Origin: an uncultured Collinsella sp.
GTDB lineage: Bacteria > Actinomycetota > Coriobacteriia > Coriobacteriales > Coriobacteriaceae
Direction of reading: 5' to 3'
Length of the DNA: 7,761 nt
NCBI GenBank assembly: GCA_902494605.1
Contig: CABUUG010000087.1
Coordinates: forward strand, 1-7,761
Shown: piece by piece, positions 1 through 6,060 of the stretch
How the letters are laid out: every line of letters begins with the position of its first letter
Position numbering within the stretch: position 1 is the first letter of the stretch
Program-made: the position numbers and the translations under genes
The notes under the pieces: model-generated
Database searches by the model: none
The model's input: only the letters and a program-made list of their open reading frames with translations
Told to the model about the DNA's origin: nothing

Positions 1-109
1 AAACGGCCGCAAACAGTCCGTATTTCACCGCAACTGCGGAGGGGAATCCGGTGATCTTCCTGTTAGCGGGGGACGTAGCGGCCGGGTTGGGCTCCGGTGG
101 GCTCGCCAT
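1..109 (-). CDS. Possible 5' end of a further gene overlapping hydA (partial, uncertain)
   Basis: An ATG at 109 opens a frame that overlaps the last 47 bases of hydA and stays open to the window edge, giving 36 codons. Past the hydA stop the codons look coding-like, ending mostly in G or C and reading K-I-T-G-F-P-S-A-V-A-V-K-Y-G-L-F-A-A-V, which turns hydrophobic at the edge as the start of a membrane protein might. A GTG at codon 28 is an alternative start. Against it: the overlap is long, the upstream GGTGG is a poor ribosome binding site, another minus frame is also open here, and the opposite strand is open too. I do not recognise the product. Confidence 0.25.
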   Translation of the reverse strand, partial: MASPPEPNPAATSPANRKITGFPSAVAVKYGLFAAV

Positions 110-1430
110 CGCGCGCCACCAGCACACCGTTGACGTAGACGGCCTTGGCGCGGCCATGTGCCTCAAAGCCCTCGAGCGGCGTGTAGTCCACAGCCTGATG
201 CTGCGTCGCGGCACTGATTGTCCAGCGCGCTTTGGGATCCCACACGCACACGTCGGCATCGGAGCCCTCGGCAAGACAGCCCTTGCGCGGATACATGCCA
301 AAGACGCGCGCCGGGTTCTCGCTCATCAAGCGGCAGAGGTCCTCGGGGCCCAGCTGGCCCTCAAAGCTCGTGGCAATCGCGACGGGACGATGCTCCACAC
401 CGGGCCCGCCGTTGGGAATCGCGCGGAAGTCGTCGCGCCCGCGGTCCTTTTGCCCGTGCAGGTTAAAGCTGCAGTGGTCGGTCGCAATCGTATCGATCTC
501 GCCGGTCACAAGCGCCTCGCGCAGCGCGGCACGGTCACCGGCATGGCGCAGCGGCGGGCTCATCACATACTTGGCACCTGCAAAGCCGTCCTCGCCCCGC
601 TCCAGATAGCAGGTGTCGTCGAGCATCAGATACTGAGGGCAGGTCTCGACATAGATATTCTTCTGCCCGCGCGCCTTGGCGGCACGGATGGCCTCGAGCC
701 CCAGCTTGGTCGAAAGGTGCACCACGTTGACCGGTGCGTCGCCGGCCAGGTGCGCCAGGTATAGCAGACGGCTCACTGCCTCGGCCTCGCACACATCCGG
801 ACGGCTGAGCGCATGGCCCTCGGGCCCGTGGATACCCTGCTCAAACACGCGCTTCTGCAGCTCATTCACCAGCGTACCGTTCTCGCAATGCACGCACAGG
901 ATACCGCCAATACGCTTGAGCTCCTCGAGCACCTCGAGCGTCTCGGCATCGTCCAGGCGCAAATGATCGTAGGCAAAGTAGGTCTTAAACGACGATACGC
1001 CCGCCTCGCGCATAGCCGAAAGATCGGCGCGGTTGCGCTCATTCCACTCGGCGAGTGCCATATGAAAGGCGTAGTTGGCCGTGCAGGTTCCGTCGGCACG
1101 GCGATGCCACTCGGCAAGGGCGTCGGGCATGGTCACGCCGCGATCGGCCGTCGCGTAGTCCACGATGGTCGTCGTACCGCCGCAGGCAGCCGCGCACGTG
1201 CCGGTCTCAAAGCTATCGGCCGTCCAATCCATGCCGGTCCAGCACTGCATGTGCGTGTGGCCGTCGATAAAGCCGGGAAACACCCAGCAGCCCGTGGCAT
1301 CCTCGACGGTATCGCCCTCGGCAGGCTCAATCGCCGCGGCGATCCGCACGATCTTATCGCCATCCATGGCAAGATCGGCGTGGCGAAGCCCCTGTGGCGT
1401 CACGAGCGCGCCGTTTTTGATGATAATCAT
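63..1430 (-). CDS. hydA: Dihydropyrimidinase / D-hydantoinase family cyclic amidohydrolase
   Basis: This cytosolic amidohydrolase hydrolyses cyclic imides or ureides to open-chain carbamoyl acids. The 455-residue length fits the family. The binuclear metal site is complete: H58-T-H60 in GFIDGHTH, K149 (the lysine that becomes carboxylated, in SSFKTYFAY), H181 (VHCENG), H238 (VVHLS) and D318 (ATDHCSFN). Y154, which lines the active site in dihydropyrimidinases, is present, as are the family motifs TCPQYL (263-268) and SPPLR (291-295). The start is set by AAGGAG five bases upstream, which overlaps the TAA stop of mocA (TAAGGAG) with only 9 bp between the genes, so translation is probably coupled. 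It corresponds to E. coli HyuA (YgeZ) of the ygeW-X-Y cluster. In this context the substrate is probably a ring-opened purine intermediate rather than a pyrimidine; that part is inference. Confidence 0.93.
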   Translation of the reverse strand: MIIIKNGALVTPQGLRHADLAMDGDKIVRIAAAIEPAEGDTVEDATGCWVFPGFIDGHTHMQCWTGMDWTADSFETGTCAAACGGTTTIVDYATADRGVTMPDALAEWHRRADGTCTANYAFHMALAEWNERNRADLSAMREAGVSSFKTYFAYDHLRLDDAETLEVLEELKRIGGILCVHCENGTLVNELQKRVFEQGIHGPEGHALSRPDVCEAEAVSRLLYLAHLAGDAPVNVVHLSTKLGLEAIRAAKARGQKNIYVETCPQYLMLDDTCYLERGEDGFAGAKYVMSPPLRHAGDRAALREALVTGEIDTIATDHCSFNLHGQKDRGRDDFRAIPNGGPGVEHRPVAIATSFEGQLGPEDLCRLMSENPARVFGMYPRKGCLAEGSDADVCVWDPKARWTISAATQHQAVDYTPLEGFEAHGRAKAVYVNGVLVARDGEPTGAQPGRYVPR

Positions 1431-1439
1431 AATTGCTCC

Positions 1440-2054
1440 TTATTGATTGATGCAGTTGGCCACGCGATCAAAATACGAGCAGGCGGCGATATGCTCCGTT
1501 ATGCGTTGCTGTCCCTTGGCGGTATCGACGTCCCACAGCTCGTAGGCACGCGCCTCGACCAGCATCACGTCGGTACGGTCCTTGAGGATCGAACCGCCGC
1601 CGTCCTTGCCCTCAAGACACATAAGCGCATCGAATAGTTCCGCCGGAAAGAGCACCGGGCTCGAAGGCTCACCGTTGCACGCAAGACGCACCGGATGCTT
1701 GCGGCCACGCTCGTCAAATGCACGAACCATGGCCTCAAAAGAATCCGAACTCACGAGCGGCTGGTCGCCCGGCAAAAAGAGGCATCCTTTCCAGTCGCGT
1801 TCGACTCCCCACGAAAGGCCCGCACGGACACTTTCGCTGCGCAGCTCGCCATCGTGCAGCACGCACGGGCAATGCTTGTCCTCGCAAATCTGGGCGACCT
1901 CGGGCCAACGCGTCGAAACCACGACGTCAAAGCCCCGGGGAACCGAATCGATGGTCCGGGCAATCAGCGGCTCGCCATAGATATCGGCAAGCATCTTGTT
2001 AGAGCCAAACCGCTTGCCCTCGCCCGAAGCCATAATCACGCAACCGAGTTTCAT
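1440..2054 (-). CDS. mocA: MocA/YgfJ-like molybdenum cofactor nucleotidyltransferase
   Basis: This 204-residue protein belongs to the MobA-like NTP transferase family. It would transfer CMP (or a related nucleotide) to molybdopterin, making the dinucleotide cofactor of xanthine-dehydrogenase-type enzymes. The N-terminal nucleotide-binding signature is clear (residues 8-22, ASGEGKRFGSNKML), followed by GDQPLVS at 96-102, where the aspartate binds the metal, then GEPSSPVLFP (128-137) and DVDT (175-178). The frame stays open 40 codons upstream, but the start at 2054 is preferred: the family signature begins directly after it and GGAGG lies nine bases before it. In E. coli the homologous ygfJ sits near xdhD and ygfK; here it lies between carbamate kinase and hydantoinase. 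No molybdoenzyme is in the window. CTP versus GTP specificity cannot be read with certainty from sequence alone. Confidence 0.85.
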   Translation of the reverse strand: MKLGCVIMASGEGKRFGSNKMLADIYGEPLIARTIDSVPRGFDVVVSTRWPEVAQICEDKHCPCVLHDGELRSESVRAGLSWGVERDWKGCLFLPGDQPLVSSDSFEAMVRAFDERGRKHPVRLACNGEPSSPVLFPAELFDALMCLEGKDGGGSILKDRTDVMLVEARAYELWDVDTAKGQQRITEHIAACSYFDRVANCINQ

Positions 2055-2063
2055 CTCCGCAAA

Positions 2064-2068
2064 CCTCC
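2064..2068 (-). promoter_or_regulatory. Ribosome binding site deciding the mocA start
   Basis: On the minus strand GGAGG lies nine bases before the ATG at 2054. It favours this start over the longer in-frame ATG at 2174. The upstream extension would add 40 residues with no family similarity that I can see. Confidence 0.7.
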
Positions 2069-2181
2069 CCTGGCTGCCTTGGACACCATAGCTGCTATAC
2101 CCACCATACCGAGCTCGCACTCCGTCGGAACAGGCACGCACTCGTTTTCCAGCGAACGCCCCTTGGCTCCCCATAGCACAA

Positions 2182-2214
2182 AGGAGGGCACCCCGCGACG
2201 CAGGGCACCCTCCT
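2182..2214 (-). terminator. Hairpin after arcC, possible weak terminator or attenuator
   Basis: A 7-bp stem (AGGAGGG at 2182-2188 with CCCTCCT at 2208-2214) is followed by a 2x2 internal loop and a 3-bp inner stem (CCC 2191-2193 with GGG 2203-2205). It begins 17 bases past the arcC stop. In the minus-strand transcript the stem ends in CCUCCUUUGUG, so only a short U stretch follows. That fits partial termination, or a barrier protecting the upstream mRNA end, better than a strong intrinsic terminator. Confidence 0.4.
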
Positions 2215-2231
2215 CAATGGTGCAGATATGC

Positions 2232-3182
2232 CTACTCAGCGTCGCCGGTAAACGTGGTACCGGTCTTGCCGGCAAGGCCATCGCGCGCCTTCTCGAGCAG
2301 CGTGATGAGCGCCGTGCGGCCCGGCTTGCTCTCGGCAAACGTCGAGGCTGCCTGGACCTTGGGCAGCATGGAGCCGCGACCGAACTCGTTGGCCTCGGAT
2401 AGACGCTTTACGTCAGCCGCGCTCAGCGTGTCGAGCCACTGCTCGTGGTCGGTGCCAAAGCCAATGGCAACCTTCTCCACGGCCGTCAGGATAATCAGGG
2501 CATCGGCATCGAGCTGCTCGGCGAGCTTCTCGGCCGCAAAGTCCTTATCGATGACGGCGGCAGCGCCCTTAAGGTGGTTGCCCTGGGCCTTGGTGACGGG
2601 AATGCCGCCACCGCCGCAGGAGATCACCACGTGGTTGGACTCGACGAGCGACTTGATGGTGTCGAGCTCGACGATGTTCACAGGCTTGGGCGAAGCCACC
2701 ACGCGACGGAAGCCCTGCTTCTCGTCGTGTATGAACTGGTAGCCGCGGTCGGCCTCCAGCTCCTTGGCCTCGGCCTCGCTCATCCACGGACCGATCGGCT
2801 TGACCGGGTCAGCAAAGGCCGGGTCGTCTGCCGCAACCTCGACCTGGGTGAGCACGGTGGCGACACCCTTGTCGATATTGCGGTCGAGCATTTCCTCGCG
2901 CAGCGCATTTTGCAGGTCATAGCCAATGTAGCCCTGGCTCATGGCGCCGCAAACGGACAGCGGGCAGGGAATGTACTTCTGAGGGTTGGAGCGCGTGAGC
3001 TCGGCCATCGCGTTGGCGATCATGCCCACCTGGGGGCCGTTGCCATGCACGACGACGACCTCGTTGCCTTCCTCGATCAGGTCGACAATGGCCTTGGAAG
3101 TCGTCTTGACGGCCTCCATCTGCTCGGGAAGGTTGGCGCCGAGGGCGTTTCCGCCCAGGGCGACAACAATACGCTTAGCCAT
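2232..3182 (-). CDS. arcC: Carbamate kinase
   Basis: Carbamate kinase transfers the phosphate of carbamoyl phosphate to ADP, giving ATP and carbamate, which decays to ammonia and CO2. The 316 residues match the family length, and the amino-acid-kinase fold motifs are all present in order: VALGGNA (7-13), HGNGPQVG (46-53), SQGYIGY (82-88), DPVKPIG (125-131), RRVVASPKP (159-167), CGGGGIPV (189-196), IDKDFA (211-216) with K213, and GSMLPK (270-275). It starts 14 bp after the ygeW stop, with only a weak ribosome binding site, so coupling to ygeW translation is likely. There are no arginine deiminase genes alongside. Its place next to ygeW, as with E. coli yqeA, points to energy capture from ureido compounds rather than arginine fermentation. 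Confidence 0.95.
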   Translation of the reverse strand: MAKRIVVALGGNALGANLPEQMEAVKTTSKAIVDLIEEGNEVVVVHGNGPQVGMIANAMAELTRSNPQKYIPCPLSVCGAMSQGYIGYDLQNALREEMLDRNIDKGVATVLTQVEVAADDPAFADPVKPIGPWMSEAEAKELEADRGYQFIHDEKQGFRRVVASPKPVNIVELDTIKSLVESNHVVISCGGGGIPVTKAQGNHLKGAAAVIDKDFAAEKLAEQLDADALIILTAVEKVAIGFGTDHEQWLDTLSAADVKRLSEANEFGRGSMLPKVQAASTFAESKPGRTALITLLEKARDGLAGKTGTTFTGDAE

Positions 3183-3196
3183 TTCTCAGCCCAGCT

Positions 3197-4399
3197 TTAG
3201 GCCTGGAACCAACGGGCGGTGTTGCGCTCGTCGAGGGCCTTGAGGGTAGCGGCGGGATCGGCAACCTTCTGCAGGAACATCATGGCTGCGATGGCGTACG
3301 GCTTGTAGCTGGCCTCCTTGTACATGCCCACGCGGTGCATGTCGAAGACGTCGGCGTTGACCTCGCCGTGCTCGCAGGAGACACCGGAGATGTCGGCGGG
3401 CAGCGGGTGCATAAAGATGGTGTCCTGGCCGTTGGCAGTCTTCTTCATGAGCTCGGTCGTGGAGCACCAGTCCTGATGGGTGGCGTTCTGGGCGAGCAGC
3501 TCCTTCTCGAGCGCAGCGATGCCGGCGTCGTCGCCCTCGGCGTACAGGTTGGTACGCTTCTCCATGGCGGCAAACGGAGCCCAGCTCTTGGGGATCACGA
3601 TGTCGGCGCCCTCGAAAGCCTCGGCCATGGTGTTGACCTGTTTAAAGGTGGTGCCGGACTCGGCGGCATAGCCCTTGGCGCGCTCGACGACCTCGGGCAT
3701 GAGGTCGTAGCCCTCGGGGTGGGCCAGGGTGACGTCCATGCCAAAGCGGGGCAGCAGGCTGATCAGCGACTGCGGGCAGGACAGCGGCTTGCCGTAAGAG
3801 GGCGAGTAGGCCCAGGTGACGGCAACCTTCTTGCCCTTGAGGTTCTCGAGGCCGCCAAACTCGTTGATGAGGTAGAGCATGTCGGCAGAGGACTGCGTGG
3901 GGTGGTCGGAATCGGACTGCAGGGAGATGAGTGTGGGACGGTGATCCAGAACGCCGTCCTCGTAGGCCTGCTGGACAGACTCGGAGACCTCGGCCATGTA
4001 GGCATCGCCCTTGCCGATGTACATGTCATCGCGGATGCCGATGACGTCGGCCATGAAGGAGATCATGGTAGCGGTCTCGCGGACGGTCTCGCCGTGGGCG
4101 ATCTGGGACTTCTTCTCGTCCAGGTCCTGCAGCTCAAGGCCGAGCAGGTTGGCGGCCTTAGAGAAGGAGAAGCGCGTACGGGTGGAGTTGTCGCGGAACA
4201 GGGAGACGGCCAGGCCCGAGTCGAAGATCTTGGACGAAACGTTGTTCTCACGCAGCTCGCGCAGGGCGTCGGCGACGATGTAGAGCGCCTTGAGCTCGTC
4301 GGTGGTCTTGTCCCAAGTGTGCAGGAAGTCGCTACCGTACATACCCTTAAAGTCGAGGCCGTTCAGCTGCTCGACGAGCTCGGTAAACTTAGCGTCCAT
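3197..4399 (-). CDS. ygeW: YgeW-type carbamoyltransferase (knotted transcarbamylase family)
   Basis: This 400-residue protein belongs to the aspartate/ornithine carbamoyltransferase superfamily. The carbamoyl-phosphate site is intact: S-T-R-T-R at 72-76, H166-P-T-Q169, and H331-P-L-P-A-D-I. The superfamily cysteine of HCLP is a proline here. The ornithine-type SMG loop is absent, replaced by D266-IVIPKSWAP, which marks the YgeW group rather than ornithine or aspartate enzymes. In catabolism it would run backwards, taking a carbamoyl group from a ureido compound onto phosphate and passing carbamoyl phosphate to the adjacent carbamate kinase; 2,3-diaminopropionate is the likely amine product because ygeX is in the same cluster. 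The start at 4399 is set by AAAGGA seven bases upstream. The open frame runs to 4585, but the extra 62 residues look non-coding and cover hairpins in the spacer. Confidence 0.9.
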   Translation of the reverse strand: MDAKFTELVEQLNGLDFKGMYGSDFLHTWDKTTDELKALYIVADALRELRENNVSSKIFDSGLAVSLFRDNSTRTRFSFSKAANLLGLELQDLDEKKSQIAHGETVRETATMISFMADVIGIRDDMYIGKGDAYMAEVSESVQQAYEDGVLDHRPTLISLQSDSDHPTQSSADMLYLINEFGGLENLKGKKVAVTWAYSPSYGKPLSCPQSLISLLPRFGMDVTLAHPEGYDLMPEVVERAKGYAAESGTTFKQVNTMAEAFEGADIVIPKSWAPFAAMEKRTNLYAEGDDAGIAALEKELLAQNATHQDWCSTTELMKKTANGQDTIFMHPLPADISGVSCEHGEVNADVFDMHRVGMYKEASYKPYAIAAMMFLQKVADPAATLKALDERNTARWFQA

Positions 4400-4406
4400 G
4401 GAAATG

Positions 4407-4412
4407 TCCTTT
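4407..4412 (-). promoter_or_regulatory. Ribosome binding site deciding the ygeW start
   Basis: AAAGGA on the minus strand lies seven bases before the ATG at 4399. It supports this start over the ATG at 4585, which lies within the spacer 16 bases beyond the ygeY stop codon. Confidence 0.65.
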
Positions 4413-4442
4413 CTAAAGATGAAACGATCGCAATGAGTAGAT

Positions 4443-4482
4443 GTGCTCCGGCATGCGCGTGTGGCTAGAACATGCAGAGCAC
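4443..4482 (-). repeat. Bipartite inverted repeat in the ygeY-ygeW spacer
   Basis: The outer arms GTGCTC (4443-4448) and GAGCAC (4477-4482) and the inner arms GCATG (4451-4455) and CATGC (4471-4475) nest into one hairpin of 6 + 5 bp, with a small asymmetric internal loop and a 15-base apical loop. No T-tract follows on either strand. It may be an mRNA structure affecting stability or processing between ygeY and ygeW, or a protein-binding site. The arms are seen directly; the function is unknown. Confidence 0.5.
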
Positions 4483-4553
4483 CATGACGAGGACCCGCCA
4501 CCGTTGAGGAAGCATGGGAGATAACGACCGCGGGCCCCAAGTCAACAGGGGGT

Positions 4554-4578
4554 GCCGGGGACACGAGCAGCCCCCGGC
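4554..4578 (-). repeat. GC-rich hairpin just after ygeY
   Basis: GCCGGGG (4554-4560) pairs perfectly with CCCCGGC (4572-4578) around an 11-base loop, 22 bases past the ygeY stop. The minus-strand transcript continues with ACCCCCUGUUGAC, so there is no U-tract and intrinsic termination is doubtful. The neighbouring G run (4548-4552) could pair instead with C runs at 4535-4538 or 4571-4575, so alternative folds are possible. Confidence 0.45.
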
Positions 4579-4600
4579 TCAACAAAATCGAGGAATGGGA

Positions 4601-5986
4601 CTAATCGATCTTGTTGTTGGTCAGACCGGCACGGAACACGGTGGCGTCGCCATCGGCCTGGCTCGGATCGTAGAGGTTCAGGGCAGCCACGTACATGGCG
4701 GCAGCGGTGACCAGGTCGTCCTTGTAGGTGACCTCGTTGGGAGCGTGAGCCTGAGACTCGGCACCCGGGCCAAAGCCCACGCAGGGGATGCCGTAGCGGC
4801 CCTGGATGGAGACGCAGTTCGTGGAGAAGGTCCACTTGTCGCACAGCGGGCGACCGGTGCGCTTGTCCATGCTGGGCTCGCAGCCGATGCGCTCGTCACC
4901 AAACATGGCCTTGTGGGCGTCGACGAGGGCCTTGACGTGCGGAGCGGTCTCCTTGTTGATCCACGTGGGGAAGTAAGCCTCGGTCTCGTAGACCTCGCCG
5001 GTCCAGGACGGACGGTCGTACATGTACATGGAGACCTTCACGTCGTCGCCGTACTTCTTGGCGGCCGGCAGGTTGCGGATCTCGTCCAGGCAGGACTCCC
5101 AGGTCTCGCCGGCGGTCATGCGACGGTCGATGGAGATGGCGCAGGAATCAGCCACGGCGCAACGGCTGGGGCTGGTGTAGAAGATCTGGCTGACGGTGCA
5201 GGTGCCGCGGCCCAGGAAGCGGGCATCCTCGAAGTGCTCGGGATTGTACTTGGGGTCGAGCATCTTGACGAGACCCTTGATGTCGGTCGACTCGTCGCAG
5301 CCGTTGTTGTTGAGGGCGCGGACGTCGGCGATGATGTCGGCCATCTTGTAGATGGCGTTGTCGCCGCGGTCGGGAGCGGAGCCGTGGCAGGAGGTGCCGT
5401 GAACGTCGACGCGGATCTCCATGCGGCCGCGGTGACCGCGATAGATGCCGCCGTCGGTGGGCTCGGTGGAAATGACGAACTCGGGCTTAATGCCGTCCTT
5501 GTTGTAGATGTACTGCCAGCACATGCCGTCGCAGTCCTCTTCCTGGACGGTGCCGACGACCATGATCTTGTAGCCTTCGGGGATGAGGCCCATGTCCTTC
5601 ATCATCTTGGCAGCGTAGGTAGCAGAAGCCATGCCGCCCTCCTGGTCGGAGCCGCCGCGGCCGTAGATGATCTCGTCGGTCTCGTAGCCCTCATAAGGAT
5701 CGGCGTCCCAGTTCTCGATGTTGCCGATGCCGACGGTGTCGATGTGGGAGTCGATGGCGATGATCTTGTCGCCCTCGCCCATAAAGCCCATAACGTTGCC
5801 CAGGCCGTCGACCTTGACCTCGTCATAGCCAAGACTCTCCATCTCAGCCTTAATGCAGGCAACAACCTCACCCTCCTCGCAGGACTCAGAGGGATGGCTA
5901 ATCATTGCGCGAAGAAAACGCGTCATATCAGCACGGTGGGACTCAGCAGCAGCCTTGATAGCGTCGAAATCGAGTTCTTTAGCCAT
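4601..5986 (-). CDS. ygeY: YgeY-type M20 family metallohydrolase
   Basis: This is a cytosolic zinc-type hydrolase of the M20/ArgE/DapE family, 461 residues long. The expected metal and catalytic residues are visible: H81 and D83 (DSHIDTV), D114 (GRGGSDQEGG), E149 and E150 (VQEEDCDG), E175 (STEPTD) and H414 (QAHAPNE). The dimerisation-domain histidine region is V195-H-G-T-S-C-H201. The stretches ESC, GTVQEEDCDG, CHGSAP and SPSRCAVADSC are those I recall from E. coli YgeY. It is annotated as a putative peptidase, but its place between diaminopropionate lyase and transcarbamylase suggests that it cleaves an amide or ureido intermediate. AAAGG nine bases upstream supports the start. It looks about 55 residues longer than E. 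coli YgeY, with extra segments near 229-256 and 364-380 and a C-terminal tail of roughly 20 residues. Confidence 0.92.
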   Translation of the reverse strand: MAKELDFDAIKAAAESHRADMTRFLRAMISHPSESCEEGEVVACIKAEMESLGYDEVKVDGLGNVMGFMGEGDKIIAIDSHIDTVGIGNIENWDADPYEGYETDEIIYGRGGSDQEGGMASATYAAKMMKDMGLIPEGYKIMVVGTVQEEDCDGMCWQYIYNKDGIKPEFVISTEPTDGGIYRGHRGRMEIRVDVHGTSCHGSAPDRGDNAIYKMADIIADVRALNNNGCDESTDIKGLVKMLDPKYNPEHFEDARFLGRGTCTVSQIFYTSPSRCAVADSCAISIDRRMTAGETWESCLDEIRNLPAAKKYGDDVKVSMYMYDRPSWTGEVYETEAYFPTWINKETAPHVKALVDAHKAMFGDERIGCEPSMDKRTGRPLCDKWTFSTNCVSIQGRYGIPCVGFGPGAESQAHAPNEVTYKDDLVTAAAMYVAALNLYDPSQADGDATVFRAGLTNNKID

Positions 5987-6026
5987 TGTTCATAACCTTT
6001 CAAACGAAGGAATCTACCTGTGAGGT

Positions 6027-6053
6027 GGCGGAGCGATACCTATTTACTCCGCC
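6027..6053 (-). repeat. Hairpin in the ygeX-ygeY spacer
   Basis: GGCGGAG (6027-6033) and CTCCGCC (6047-6053) form a perfect 7-bp stem with a 13-base loop, starting seven bases after the ygeX stop. A small ACCT/AGGT stem (6016-6026) lies next to it on the ygeY side. No U-run follows in the transcript, so read-through into ygeY is expected. The hairpin may stabilise the ygeX mRNA 3' end or tune relative expression. Confidence 0.5.
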
Positions 6054-6060
6054 CCAACGA

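Noticed and set aside
25..54. Inverted repeat TCACCG/CGGTGA after hydA, with an inner CCGCA/TGCGG, as a terminator
   Set aside because: The two stems compete with each other, no T-run follows on either strand, and the region may be coding for a next gene.
2055..2174. N-terminal extension of mocA to an ATG at 2174
   Set aside because: The nucleotide-binding signature starts right after the ATG at 2054, which has its own GGAGG. The extension reads as unrelated sequence.
2232..4399. Arginine deiminase pathway (arcC next to a carbamoyltransferase)
   Set aside because: There is no arcA, no arginine/ornithine antiporter, and the transcarbamylase lacks the ornithine SMG motif and carries YgeW-type features.
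4400..4585. N-terminal extension of ygeW to an ATG at 4585
   Set aside because: It would add 62 residues without family similarity and cross two hairpins. A good ribosome binding site precedes the ATG at 4399, and the resulting 400 residues match the family length.
4514..5995. A 493-codon open frame on the plus strand opposite ygeY, and similar long plus-strand frames at 813-1637, 1695-2402, 2445-3200, 3335-4468 and 5986-7407
   Set aside because: These mirror real genes with full family motifs. GC-rich codon bias removes antisense stop codons, and the translated products are low-complexity runs of G, V, A, L and D with no recognisable domain.
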